Source: Ruminiclostridium hungatei (GTDB lineage Bacteria; Bacillota; Clostridia; Acetivibrionales; DSM-1351). From it: 64,000 nucleotides of DNA. Shown piece after piece: positions 1-7,954 of the stretch. A program made the translations under genes and the position numbers. The notes beneath the pieces were generated by a model. The model searched no databases and was not told the origin of the DNA. It saw nothing but the letters and a program-made list of their open reading frames with translations. Positions within the stretch are counted from its first letter, which is position 1, and each line of letters begins with the position of its first letter. The stretch lies in contig NZ_MZGX01000001.1 of assembly GCF_002051585.1 (NCBI RefSeq), positions 186,001 to 250,000 of the forward strand, written 5' to 3'.

Positions 1-2
1 TT

Positions 3-614
3 GAAAAAGGGAGAATGTCCAGGGATATTGTAAATGAAACCAGACAGGCCATTGGTATTGCAAAGGCTCCATATGTGGCTGAGTTTGTCAAAATGCTACT
101 GAATGCCGGGGAACGAATTCTGCTTTTTGCTTATCATCATGCGGTCTGGGAAACGTTCAAGGAAGAGCTGGAGGAGTTTCATCCAGTATTCATTACGGGA
201 AAAGAAACTTTAAATCAAAAAGATGAATCCGTATGGGCTTTCAAAAACGGAGAGACGAACCTGTGCTGCGTTTCTCTCCGAGCTGCAGCAGGTATTGATG
301 GATTGCAAGGTGCTTCTTGCGTTGTTTTCGGTGAACTGGACTGGTCGCCAGCAATACACAGCCAAGCAGAAGATAGGGTACAAAGAATTGGCGTAGACGA
401 AAACAAAGATTCTATCCTGTGCTATTACCTTGTGGCTGAGGAAGGCACAGATGAAACCATTCAAGAATTCCTTGGCCTGAAGGTTTCTCAATTCGTTGGA
501 ATCATGGGGGACAAGACAGAAACTGAGGAAGATAAAATGCTGGCTCAACAGAAGGCAACGGAACATATGAACAAGATAGTTGAGAAGTTGAAAGGGGGAG
601 TGACATATCAATAA
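3..614 (+). CDS. SNF2-family DNA helicase, C-terminal part (gene runs off the left edge)
   Basis: The reading frame is open upstream to base 3, so this is the 3' end of a longer gene; the ATG at 15 is internal. What remains is a superfamily 2 C-terminal helicase lobe. From that ATG, residues about 86-100 give a motif V-like stretch (VSLRAAAGIDGLQGAS), and residues 117-126 give motif VI (QAEDRVQRIG), whose arginines act as the finger for ATP hydrolysis in SNF2 enzymes. Phage SNF2 helicases usually sit in the replication module, and SSB follows directly. The last codons overlap the predicted SSB start. The N-terminal Walker A lobe is not in the window, so completeness cannot be judged. Confidence 0.85.
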   Translation, partial: EKGRMSRDIVNETRQAIGIAKAPYVAEFVKMLLNAGERILLFAYHHAVWETFKEELEEFHPVFITGKETLNQKDESVWAFKNGETNLCCVSLRAAAGIDGLQGASCVVFGELDWSPAIHSQAEDRVQRIGVDENKDSILCYYLVAEEGTDETIQEFLGLKVSQFVGIMGDKTETEEDKMLAQQKATEHMNKIVEKLKGGVTYQ

Positions 615-1035
615 AACAATACTCATGGGTCGCCTTACTAAGGAGCCTGAACTCAGATATACAACAGGTAACAACACAGCAGTCGCAAGTTTTACTCTGG
701 CTGTAAATAGGAGATTTGCGCAAGAGGGTCAGCCAAAGGCAGATTTCATAAACGTTGTGGCATGGAGTAAAACGGCTGAGTTTGTGGGAAAGTACTTCAC
801 AAAGGGAATACAGGTAGCTATAGTTGGCAGAATCCAGACAAGGACCTGGGATGACAACGAGGGTAAGAAGCACTATGTTACGGAGGTTGTAGCGGAGGAG
901 GCTTATTTTGCAGATAGTAAGAGAAGCGGAGAGACGGGGGGCGGAAGTCCGGCACCCAGAACCTATTCCGAGAATCCTCCATCATCGGGAGATGGTTTCT
1001 ATCCAATTGACGAGGATGATGAGCTTCCATTTTGA
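607..1035 (+). CDS. ssb: Single-stranded DNA-binding protein, probable AUC start codon
   Basis: This is a phage or bacterial SSB with an OB fold (MGRLTKEPELRY near the N-terminus) and the acidic tail DEDDELPF that recruits partner proteins. Family members begin M-(L/I)-N-K-(T/V)-I-L-M-G-R. Here the codons before the first ATG (625) read I-N-K-T-I-L, so the gene should start at codon 607, which is ATC. A GGGGGAG Shine-Dalgarno at 594-600 lies 6 nt upstream of 607, whereas 625 has no such site. I therefore place the start at 607 (142 aa). It overlaps the helicase stop by 8 nt, which suggests translational coupling. Confidence 0.88.
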   Translation: MNKTILMGRLTKEPELRYTTGNNTAVASFTLAVNRRFAQEGQPKADFINVVAWSKTAEFVGKYFTKGIQVAIVGRIQTRTWDDNEGKKHYVTEVVAEEAYFADSKRSGETGGGSPAPRTYSENPPSSGDGFYPIDEDDELPF

Positions 1036-1051
1036 AAGGATGGTGTAAAGG

Positions 1052-1228
1052 ATGATAAAGAAAAAATCACGGTTTAAGCAATTGCTTTGTAAGCACAACT
1101 TTATACATGCAAGAAAAGAGAGCATGTATCATTCTATATCTGGTGAAACAATTTATATAGTCTGTGAGCATTGTGGGAAAGTTAAGTCCTCATATTACAG
1201 AGAATATGAGGGGATGGGATATAAATAA
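1052..1228 (+). CDS. Small zinc-finger-like protein, 58 aa
   Basis: A complete small ORF starts MIKKKSRFKQLLCKHNF. It has a C-K-H group at residues 13-15 and a C-E-H-C group at 38-41, the spacing of a small zinc ribbon. The remainder is basic and aromatic. It lies in the phage early gene run 16 nt after ssb, with AAAGGATG preceding the ATG. No family is recognised. A role in nucleic-acid or protein binding is only an inference from the Cys/His pairs. Confidence 0.6.
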   Translation: MIKKKSRFKQLLCKHNFIHARKESMYHSISGETIYIVCEHCGKVKSSYYREYEGMGYK

Positions 1229-1359
1229 AGGATATTAGGCTATTACGTAAAGGAGTGAGGTAATTGGTTGATGCTGATAAACTCAAAAGTTTTGATTTTG
1301 ATTCAGGAATTGGAAAAAGAATCAGATAATTCGTGAAATGAATAGGAGGTGTGATATAA

Positions 1360-1515
1360 ATGAGTTTAAATTATTGCTGTGATTGCAGATTTATCAATTA
1401 TTCAGAATTGAATCAAGAATGGCAATGCTGGAAGGATAACGGCTTCAACGAGGGATGCCCTTTAAATTATTCTCAAAGGGGTTGTAACGAATTTGAGCCC
1501 AAAGACATACAGTAG
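1360..1515 (+). CDS. Cysteine-rich small protein, 51 aa
   Basis: A perfect AGGAGGT (1344-1350) precedes the ATG. The protein MSLNYCCDCRF... carries six cysteines (residues 6, 7, 9, 23, 33 and 42) and two tryptophans, consistent with a metal-binding or disulphide-stabilised mini-domain. There is no signal peptide. It ends 3 nt before the stop of a convergent minus-strand gene. Tiny Cys-rich proteins of this kind are common in Clostridia phages, but I recognise no family. Confidence 0.65.
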   Translation: MSLNYCCDCRFINYSELNQEWQCWKDNGFNEGCPLNYSQRGCNEFEPKDIQ

Positions 1516-1517
1516 TA

Positions 1518-1751
1518 CTATTTTTTACTGGTTAAGTCTTTAGCAGTGGACGCTAGGTCAAAAATATCTCCCGCAATCCTGGATTTTTTTCGGGCAGACC
1601 TTCTACTATCTCCTGCTACTAATGCAAATCTATATACTAACTTGCGGATTATTAATTTAATGATAGCCGGAACAAGCATTACAGCAAAAATCGGGAGAAA
1701 TACCATTATGGGTTCCCGAAAAGCTTTTATAACCACAAATATATCAAACAT
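1518..1751 (-). CDS. Small membrane protein, 77 aa
   Basis: This minus-strand gene sits inside a plus-strand early region. The ATG at 1751 has an AGGAG site 6-7 nt upstream. Residues 1-35 are strongly hydrophobic (one or two membrane passes), followed by a basic, Lys/Arg-rich cytosolic tail (ARKKSR). Opposite orientation to its neighbours and tail-to-tail packing with the 51-aa gene suggest a separately expressed moron. Function is unknown; an overlapping plus-strand frame lacks a ribosome binding site and was not accepted. Confidence 0.55.
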   Translation of the reverse strand: MFDIFVVIKAFREPIMVFLPIFAVMLVPAIIKLIIRKLVYRFALVAGDSRRSARKKSRIAGDIFDLASTAKDLTSKK

Positions 1752-1873
1752 TTTGTTCTCCTATTCATGTAAATTTTACAAATATTATACAGCAGCCGAC
1801 AAGTAATGTAAAGCAGGGACAAGGAGATTCCAGTTCACATTCAAAGCATAGAAACATAGAAAGGGTGATTTAT

Positions 1874-2347
1874 TTGAAAGCAATAACCATTTGGCAACCG
1901 TGGGCATCACTTATTGCTTGCGGAGCTAAAAAATATGAAACCAGGTCATGGCCGACCAAATACCGTGGGCCGATAGCAATACATGCAGCGGCACAGAAGC
2001 CAAGTAGTATAAGGGAAACCATAAGATATATCATCGATAAAGTAAGGGCGGAACTTGGCATAATAGAACTGGATGATTTACCCAGGGGATGTATTATCGC
2101 CACGGCTGAGCTTATCGGCTGTTATCGGGTGTATGATACTTTAGATAATGGACTTCATATCGTGAAATGCCCGAATACTGCCTATGATTTTGACAAGGTG
2201 GAATATATACCACGTCAAGAGCAAAGCTTTGGCGATTGGGGAGAAGGTCGCTTCGCTTGGGAATTGGCAAACGTCAAGATGCTGCCGGAACCTATCCCTG
2301 CAAAAGGCCAACAAGGCCTTTGGAACTGGGAAGGTGATTCAGAATGA
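1874..2347 (+). CDS. ASCH-domain protein
   Basis: The opening KAITIWQPWASLIACGAKKYETRSW followed by YRGPIAIHAA is the hallmark of ASCH domains, PUA-like beta barrels expected to bind RNA or modified nucleotides; some cleave N4-acetylcytidine or act on RNA. I prefer the TTG at 1874, because AAAGGGTGA lies 6-8 nt upstream and family members begin MKAI; a GTG at 1865 is the alternative. The protein is about 157 aa, a full ASCH domain with a conserved GRFAWEL near the end. It overlaps the next ORF by ATGA, indicating coupled translation in the early operon. The substrate cannot be inferred. Confidence 0.85.
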   Translation: MKAITIWQPWASLIACGAKKYETRSWPTKYRGPIAIHAAAQKPSSIRETIRYIIDKVRAELGIIELDDLPRGCIIATAELIGCYRVYDTLDNGLHIVKCPNTAYDFDKVEYIPRQEQSFGDWGEGRFAWELANVKMLPEPIPAKGQQGLWNWEGDSE

Positions 2348-2910
2348 ATCCATTTAGTATAAGTGGGCATTGGAGGATAGACCCTGACAACCGGCAGGAT
2401 AGAAAAGATGGAAGATGCCTTATAAGAAAAATGACGCCAGAAGAAGTGAAAGAATACGGGCCTGCTACTGTTCAAGTTGAAAAAAGGAAATCAGAGATTG
2501 CCGCCATCCCGGGGATGGTCAGAAAGGACATATTCATGAAGAAGATTAAGAAAGAAAGACTTATTGAAATATGCAGTGAGCACGGATTCACTGCTGAAGC
2601 TTATAAAATAGCAGCAAAAGAATTTGCTGTGTCTATAAGTAGCGTAAAGAATTATGTGTCTACAAACAATCTGAAAAGTGATGTGGTAGCCAAGAAGCTT
2701 CATGGTACAGAAGAATCATCACTGGCGCAGCACAAGCCAGACATCTTGGCCGAGACACCATGTAGTGCAAATGAAGAGCTTGAGATTATTACGAGGATAA
2801 AATCAATCCTTCAGGAAAATCATTCGCTAACTGGAGAGAATACAGCTCTGAAAGAAAATATGTCCAAGGTTAAGGCTGCCCTTGAAGACATACTAAAACT
2901 TATAGCCTAA
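2344..2910 (+). CDS. Hypothetical protein with central HTH-like segment and C-terminal coiled coil
   Basis: This 188-aa protein starts within the stop of the ASCH gene (ATGA overlap). Residues 1-55 are polar. Residues about 68-110 (KKERLIEICSEHGFTAEAYK onward, including SSVKNYVSTNNL) look like a helix-turn-helix. The last 50 residues form heptad-like helices (IITRIKSILQENHSL...). I know no named family; a DNA-binding accessory of the phage early region is an inference from the HTH pattern and position. Confidence 0.7.
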   Translation: MNPFSISGHWRIDPDNRQDRKDGRCLIRKMTPEEVKEYGPATVQVEKRKSEIAAIPGMVRKDIFMKKIKKERLIEICSEHGFTAEAYKIAAKEFAVSISSVKNYVSTNNLKSDVVAKKLHGTEESSLAQHKPDILAETPCSANEELEIITRIKSILQENHSLTGENTALKENMSKVKAALEDILKLIA

Positions 2911-2929
2911 AGGAAACGGGGTCATAAAT

Positions 2930-3460
2930 ATGTTAATACGGCCAGAAGAAATGAAGCATCTTTTGAAAAGCTTACCGGTTATAACAGTGGCCTGCGAGAG
3001 CATGAAACGAGGACTTGAAACACTTGTGGAGGATGCAGACGAAGATATATATTCAGCCTGTATGAACGGCCCTGTTGTCGGGGGCGGTCTTCCAGGGCTC
3101 GGAGCAATATCAAACAAAACTGCCAGAATAGCCATGGAGTTTAGGTATGCTTCTAGGGAGAATGTGAAGCAGCTACAGAGAGATGTTACAACATTATGTA
3201 ATGTCATTGAAGGCTTGAATTCAGGCATAAAAACGCTTACGAGAATGCAGAGAACGATATTAGGCTTCCGATACCAGGAAGGAGCCGAAACGCCGTGGAA
3301 AGATGTGGCGGTTGAACTCAAAAAAGCCGAGGTATTTATTAGCGTCAGCCATGCGAAGAGGATTTTTAATTACAGCATAGCACGGCTGATATCGGCGGCA
3401 CAGATTTCAGTTGAAACGTACCAGGAAGTCATGGGGATAATGAAGGGGAGGGGCGAATAG
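2930..3460 (+). CDS. ArpU/RinA-type phage late transcription regulator
   Basis: This 176-aa protein ends in a sigma-70 region 4-like HTH: RTILGFRYQE followed by PWKDVAVEL and HAKRIFNYSIARL (about residues 108-158). This is the arrangement in ArpU/RinA-like late regulators of Gram-positive phages, which activate the packaging/structural operon. It is the last gene of the early plus-strand unit and is closed by a terminator overlapping its stop. Expected targets are the minus-strand late promoters; no specific operator could be identified. Confidence 0.8.
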   Translation: MLIRPEEMKHLLKSLPVITVACESMKRGLETLVEDADEDIYSACMNGPVVGGGLPGLGAISNKTARIAMEFRYASRENVKQLQRDVTTLCNVIEGLNSGIKTLTRMQRTILGFRYQEGAETPWKDVAVELKKAEVFISVSHAKRIFNYSIARLISAAQISVETYQEVMGIMKGRGE

Positions 3461-3469
3461 CCCCTTTTT
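3450..3469 (+). terminator. Intrinsic terminator after the late regulator gene
   Basis: GGGGC, a 5-nt loop and GCCCC are followed by TTTTT. The hairpin overlaps the last codons of the regulator gene and ends the early operon. Confidence 0.85.
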
Positions 3470-3565
3470 AGTTGATTGTACTCTTGGTTTTTACCTCATG
3501 TATCATCCAGGTAAGAGAAACAACATTTATATCACTTGACAATAATAAAAAAATCTTCCCTCATA

Positions 3566-3595
3566 TTGACATTAGTATGTATTATATGGTAGTAT
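3566..3595 (+). promoter_or_regulatory. Sigma-A-type promoter of the two-gene cassette
   Basis: TTGACA at 3566-3571 is separated by 18 bp from TAGTAT at 3590-3595; an overlapping TATACT lies at 3593. The match is good and sits directly upstream of the gene pair at 3632-5423. The AT-rich repeats ATTAGTATGTATTATATGGTAGTATAC around the -10 contain TAGTAT twice and may serve as operator for the Xre domain of the second gene (inference). Confidence 0.75.
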
Positions 3596-3631
3596 ACTTG
3601 CATAACTAATCAGTGCTATTTGGAGGTGCGC

Positions 3632-4285
3632 ATGAGTGATTTTAACGGTAAAGAGTTATTAGGGCAAGATTTCCCAAGGAAAATTCGAACAGAGTTTGTC
3701 AGAACAATTAAGCAATCATATAAAATTGTCAAAGTACTTGAAGGTGATTGGGATTATCTGGGTTCAATACTTGGGAGAAATATTATTACTTCTTTTAGCG
3801 ATATAGTTGTTGAATGTGAATTCATGCGAAAAATTGACGAAGGAGAGTTGCCGTTTACATATAAAATACTTCCAAATAAAGCAGGGAGTCATTTTCACAC
3901 AGAATTTTTGTCTGAGAATTTCATATTTACAATAAGCCAAATCAATAGAAATGGCAAGTTGCCTCGAAAAGCAGATTTTCGTATAAATAACAGTCTTAAT
4001 AATCAGATGTCAATATTTGAGGCATTCGAAAATGATTTAAAGCAAAGATATTATGCAATACTAACTCACGGCAAATATATAAGGGGTTTGAGCTTCGTTA
4101 ACTTAGGAATACCTGACAATCAAAATGGAAACTGGTTAAATGATTGTTTAATGAGGTTAATGCCTGAACCATTTATTATAACAGAACCAGAAGCTGACTT
4201 AGTACCAGAAGAAGAGATAACTGATGAACGAATAGTATCGGCAAAGAAATATCTTAAAAAAAGGATGACAGGAGATGTCAAATAA
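3632..4285 (+). CDS. Unknown protein, candidate toxin partner of the Xre-ImmA/IrrE gene
   Basis: This 217-aa soluble protein is not recognised. The ATG at 3632 has GGAGGTG 3 nt upstream of the start region; a TTG at 3620 is less likely. It begins MSDFNGKELLG, contains IRTEFVRTIKQSYKIVK and has a charged C-terminus, with no membrane segment. It is the promoter-proximal gene and its end overlaps the Xre-protease gene by 11 nt, so the two are certainly co-expressed. Pairs of an Xre-HTH/ImmA-IrrE antitoxin with an unrelated toxin (for example RosmerTA-like systems) show this layout, so a toxin role is proposed by context only. Confidence 0.75.
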   Translation: MSDFNGKELLGQDFPRKIRTEFVRTIKQSYKIVKVLEGDWDYLGSILGRNIITSFSDIVVECEFMRKIDEGELPFTYKILPNKAGSHFHTEFLSENFIFTISQINRNGKLPRKADFRINNSLNNQMSIFEAFENDLKQRYYAILTHGKYIRGLSFVNLGIPDNQNGNWLNDCLMRLMPEPFIITEPEADLVPEEEITDERIVSAKKYLKKRMTGDVK

Positions 4286-5423
4286 AAAAGTAATCCCTGA
4301 AAGGATAAGAGAAGCCAGAATATCCAGAGACTTAACTACTACTCAATTAGCTGAATTATTGGGGATAACAAGGCAGTGCGTTTCTCAGTATGAATTAGGA
4401 CATTCAGAGCCAACTCATTTAATTTTAAGAAAAATGGTCGAGATTTTTGAATTTCCTGTAGGGTTTTTCTACAAACCGCTGCCTAGAACAAATGGGTTGG
4501 AGAGCATTACCTTTTATAGTCCTGCTTTTTTTAGAAGTTTAAAAGCGGCTAAAAAAAGCGGTAAAAACAAAGTAACAGTTAGAACAGATTGGCTAGAAGA
4601 GATATATCTATATTTAAAACAACATGTGGATTTCCCAGAAGTTAAAGCTCCTGAAATGAGCAATTTTTTAACTGGTCAGGAATTAAGCCAAGACGAAATA
4701 GAAGATATAGCGGAGCATGTTCGGAGAAGCTGGGGGCTTGGAATAGGACCTATAAGTAATGTTCTGTTGCTATTAGAAAAAAACGGCTTTGTTGTTGCAA
4801 GAAACTCAATTAAAGACAAAAAAATTGATGCATTCTCCCAATGGAAAGGGGAAACTCCATATGTTTATTTAAGTTCAGATAAAGATTGTGCTGTAAGAAC
4901 AAGGTTTGACGCCGCTCACGAATTAGGGCATCTTTTGTTACACATTGATTCGGATCAACATAATTATGATGATGAAAATTATATAAAAACTATTGAAAAG
5001 GAAGCAAACAGATTTGCAGGTGCTTTTCTCCTTCCCAGAAACAGTTTTGGTCAAGAGGTAATGTCTACATCATTAGACCATTTTATTAATTTAAAACGTC
5101 GCTGGAAAGTATCTATTCAGGCAATGATTTGTAGATGTTCGGACCTTGGAATTCTTAATGAGAATCAAATTTTATATTTAAGAAAACAGATATCAATAAG
5201 GAAAATGAGGACAAATGAGCCTCTGGACGATGAACTTATTCCTGAAAGTCCGGTAATGCTAAAACAAGCAGTAGAAATAATGCTTGAAGATAACAGTCTT
5301 AATAATGAAAAAATTGTGGAGGATTTATGTTTGCCAATAGAAGAAATAGAAGCATTAACTAATCTACCAAGAGGCACACTATCACTATCAGGTCATATTA
5401 TCCCATTAAGATTAAAAAAGTAA
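4275..5423 (+). CDS. Xre-family regulator fused to ImmA/IrrE-type metalloprotease
   Basis: The 382-aa protein has an N-terminal Xre HTH (residues about 8-62: IREARISRDLTTTQLAELLG, with recognition helix ITRQCVSQYE). A peptidase domain with the zinc motif H215-E-L-G-H219 (AAHELGHLLLH) follows, and a downstream E-K-E-A-N-R-F (E243) supplies the third ligand. This is the ImmA/IrrE (DUF955, COG2856) fold. Such fusions act as self-repressing antitoxins or as stress-triggered anti-repressors that cleave a repressor. Overlap with the upstream gene, a private promoter and a private terminator mark a two-gene module. A lysogeny-control role is an alternative, but the position next to the convergent late operon and the paired gene favour a TA or defence cassette. 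Confidence 0.88.
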   Translation: MSNKKVIPERIREARISRDLTTTQLAELLGITRQCVSQYELGHSEPTHLILRKMVEIFEFPVGFFYKPLPRTNGLESITFYSPAFFRSLKAAKKSGKNKVTVRTDWLEEIYLYLKQHVDFPEVKAPEMSNFLTGQELSQDEIEDIAEHVRRSWGLGIGPISNVLLLLEKNGFVVARNSIKDKKIDAFSQWKGETPYVYLSSDKDCAVRTRFDAAHELGHLLLHIDSDQHNYDDENYIKTIEKEANRFAGAFLLPRNSFGQEVMSTSLDHFINLKRRWKVSIQAMICRCSDLGILNENQILYLRKQISIRKMRTNEPLDDELIPESPVMLKQAVEIMLEDNSLNNEKIVEDLCLPIEEIEALTNLPRGTLSLSGHIIPLRLKK

Positions 5424-5430
5424 GAATTGT

Positions 5431-5463
5431 CAGATCTTGTTTAAATACAAGGTCTGTTTTTTC
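5431..5463 (+). terminator. Intrinsic terminator of the Xre-protease operon
   Basis: CAGATCTTGT and ACAAGGTCTG form an imperfect stem around TTAAAT and are followed by TTTTTT. It lies 8 nt after the stop codon. Confidence 0.85.
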
Positions 5464-5498
5464 CTATTTCCAAGGAATTCAAATATATTTTACAGCTA

Positions 5499-5526
5499 TT
5501 TACAATATTACTAATATTGATATAAT
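5499..5526 (+). promoter_or_regulatory. Promoter of the secreted stalk-domain gene
   Basis: TTTACA (5499-5504), a 16-bp spacer and a perfect TATAAT (5521-5526) lie 22 bp before the ATG and just upstream of AAAGGAGGGCG. This gene is therefore transcribed on its own, which fits a lysogenic-conversion gene. Confidence 0.65.
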
Positions 5527-5548
5527 ATTCATAAAGGAGGGCGATTCC

Positions 5549-6154
5549 ATGAAAAAGTACATATCCGGATTACTCACAGGGTTAATAATAACAGTTCTGT
5601 CACTTGGAGCTTTTGCTGCGGCGGTAAAACTTGAAGCAGTGCCAAGTCCATTCCCAATACTGATAAACGGCTCAAAAGCCGATATACAAGCTTATAGCAT
5701 AAAGGGTTCAACATATATAAAGTTGGCCGACCTGAAGGCTGCAGGTGTTGATGCTAAGTTCAATAGCCAGAAAAAGCAGATTGAGATAAGCCCTATGGCC
5801 AAGTCAACCACCGAACCTGCTGTCAGTGTTGGTTTGCCTGATTATACGGTTCCGGAGATTGATGGGTCTAAGCTTTACTATAATGTGACTGTTCTTGGTG
5901 ATGAGGATGTGGAAGTAACTACCTACGGCAGATATAGTGCAGTCAGATACAATGGCGATATTTACGTGGTTGAACGTGATCTGCATAAATTTAATAAAAT
6001 AACAGTAAAAATTGAAAAATTAGGAGTAAGAAAGATATACATGGACGGGACACTGATTTTAGAAACTCGTAATGCCGACCCATTCAATTACGTAAATTAT
6101 AACGGCACACCTTATTATAATATAAAGTTCTTAGGAGAATACCTAGAGGAATAA
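5549..6154 (+). CDS. Secreted protein with copper amine oxidase-like N-terminal (stalk) domain
   Basis: Residues 1-24 form a signal peptide (MKKYISGLLTGLIITVLSLG then AFAAA). Residues about 30-85 match the copper-amine-oxidase N-terminal or stalk domain seen in Clostridia: PILINGSKADIQAYSIKGST, then YIKLADLKAAGVDAKFNSQK. The rest (about 100-201) is beta-rich and unassigned. The protein is expected outside the cell or on the wall. It has its own promoter, shares the terminator with the convergent late operon and has no phage structural role that I know of. It is best read as a moron. Confidence 0.8.
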   Translation: MKKYISGLLTGLIITVLSLGAFAAAVKLEAVPSPFPILINGSKADIQAYSIKGSTYIKLADLKAAGVDAKFNSQKKQIEISPMAKSTTEPAVSVGLPDYTVPEIDGSKLYYNVTVLGDEDVEVTTYGRYSAVRYNGDIYVVERDLHKFNKITVKIEKLGVRKIYMDGTLILETRNADPFNYVNYNGTPYYNIKFLGEYLEE

Positions 6155-6170
6155 CCCCTAGGTATTCTTT
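6137..6170. terminator. Bidirectional terminator between convergent units
   Basis: GAATACCTAG (6137-6146) and CTAGGTATTC (6158-6167) pair perfectly over 10 bp. TTTAAT follows on the plus strand, and an A-rich run precedes the stem for the minus strand. It separates the stalk-domain gene from the end of the late operon. Confidence 0.85.
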
Positions 6171-7929
6171 AATATATATTATGGGTTAATTCAAATCCTC
6201 CACTAGCAGACCATGTAACCATACCATTGACTGCGCCAGTTGCAGGGTCTACTGTTGCAATATGAACCCCAGGGCCAATGCCGTGATTATGTGGAGGTTG
6301 TAAGTGATTTTCTACAAGAATGCCATGTATTCTTCCACCAGAAGCTCTTTTGGGAGATAGGTAAATATCAGAATCTGACGATAGATCAATGCTTTTGCCA
6401 TTCCGCGAATACAAAGACATGGCATCACTGGTATTATACTGCAGGCCGCCTTGCAGAGTATTATTGTGGTAGTATTGCAAATCTCCGAGGCCAATAGAAC
6501 TGTCATTGGTGATTGATATTCCTGTCTTAACCAAACCTGTAGAATAGCTTGACAGACCATTGGTGGTTATTTCAAGTCTATTGCCGCTGCTGGATGTTCT
6601 GAGCAGCGCGCCAGTGATGGTCGTACCATTTATCGCTCCTCCATTGATTGTTGGTGATGTGATACTAATTGTCGCGTTGATAGTTCCGGCTGTAATTTTG
6701 TTTGCAGAGAGGTCATTAATTTTTGCGTTGGTGATGGTCAGATTCTCTATGCTATAACCGCTTATCTGTCCATTACCTTTGAAGGTATTATCAATAAATG
6801 AATTAGTCTCAAATGAAGCCTTAAGATTCTCTACAAGTCTTTCAACCGGGTCGCCAATTTCAAGTTCGCAAATCCAGGGTTTGAACACATTATATTTGTG
6901 CCGGTACAACCTCACCCGGGGTGTCTCTGGTGCAACCGATTCATCAGCCACATCAACCAAATCTCCGACAGCAAAGTCTTCATGGGAGTACTCGGGAAGA
7001 GTTCTGATGTCAACCATTTTGACAGAGTATTTGTATCGAGGACGGCAGTTCATTAAAAGCTCAGCAGTACCTTTTTCTTTAAGCTCCTGGGCATTATATA
7101 TGTCCTGGTTTTTATAAACACCGACATACTCTCTTGGAGTATAGCTGTTATTGGTCAGAAACTTCACGCCGCCATTCACAGAGGATATATCAAGGTCGTC
7201 ATGTCCAAAGCAGTAAAGCTTAGTAACGAGCCGGTTACTTTGCGTACGGGTGATATGCTTCAAATTCTTTTTATACCTCACCTGAAATCCAGTATAATTC
7301 TGCCATTGTGAGCTATCCCTGAGATGCACAATCTTATTAACTGAGTCCCAAACCAGATGGCCTCCCCACAGGTTTTGTATCTGGCGTATGATAGTGAGCC
7401 GGTTATCCTTTTCCATTTCAAGGTCGTGTGTTCCCGGGACATCACAGATGCCGAGAGACCACCCAGAGCCCTGGAGCACAGCACGAAGGGCATGGGCCGC
7501 CGAACCTGTAGGGTATATGCCTCCGGATAAGTTTGTGCCGCCACCGACTATTATTACGGTGAGATCAGCAGGGTGGGGGATAGTTGGGTCATTTGTTATG
7601 TATGGCTCTACAAAGCTGGTTTCGAGGTTCTTCCATCTTTCGACCGCCATATACTTTGCCCACAGTCTGTTTTTATCATCACGGGTAGTGTCAGATGACT
7701 CAGATATCAACAGCGAATAAACTCTGCCCCCGGCCCATATCTGACATTCCGGGGTAAGTTCAGAAATCTTCTCAGATGTTGCAGGTATCATGAATTCAAG
7801 TGTGCTTTCGGCATTCAGGCGGCAATCAATAAAACAGTCTTTTATGCTATCTTCATCATCATTTGGTGATAAAAAAGCGGCCCTTTGGCCGCTGCTTGTT
7901 TTCACCTCAATATATTTTGGTATCTCCAT
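6169..7929 (-). CDS. Phage tail-tip/tail-associated protein (siphovirus Gp37-like)
   Basis: This 586-aa protein is the last gene of the late unit. The start at 7929 (MEIPKYIEVKTSSG) is chosen because GGAGGAGATG precedes it; a longer frame lacks a ribosome binding site. The N-terminal 370 residues (LEFMIPATSEKISEL, VGDLVDVADE) resemble the tail-associated/baseplate hub proteins of siphoviruses. From about residue 400 a repetitive beta-helical region follows (NLTITNAKINDLSANKITAG, TINATISITSPTINGGAING), typical of fibre or receptor-binding extensions. It follows Dit, as in many Gram-positive phages. Expected role: tail tip and host adsorption. Confidence 0.82.
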   Translation of the reverse strand: MEIPKYIEVKTSSGQRAAFLSPNDDEDSIKDCFIDCRLNAESTLEFMIPATSEKISELTPECQIWAGGRVYSLLISESSDTTRDDKNRLWAKYMAVERWKNLETSFVEPYITNDPTIPHPADLTVIIVGGGTNLSGGIYPTGSAAHALRAVLQGSGWSLGICDVPGTHDLEMEKDNRLTIIRQIQNLWGGHLVWDSVNKIVHLRDSSQWQNYTGFQVRYKKNLKHITRTQSNRLVTKLYCFGHDDLDISSVNGGVKFLTNNSYTPREYVGVYKNQDIYNAQELKEKGTAELLMNCRPRYKYSVKMVDIRTLPEYSHEDFAVGDLVDVADESVAPETPRVRLYRHKYNVFKPWICELEIGDPVERLVENLKASFETNSFIDNTFKGNGQISGYSIENLTITNAKINDLSANKITAGTINATISITSPTINGGAINGTTITGALLRTSSSGNRLEITTNGLSSYSTGLVKTGISITNDSSIGLGDLQYYHNNTLQGGLQYNTSDAMSLYSRNGKSIDLSSDSDIYLSPKRASGGRIHGILVENHLQPPHNHGIGPGVHIATVDPATGAVNGMVTWSASGGFELTHNIY

Positions 7930-7954
7930 AAAAACATCTCCTCCTATTATTTTT

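Noticed and set aside
1264-1336. Two overlapping 21-aa ORFs (TTG at 1264, ATG at 1271) after the 58-aa gene.
   Set aside because: Too short, no clear preference of frame and no recognisable sequence; a GGAGTGAGG site is present but not enough.
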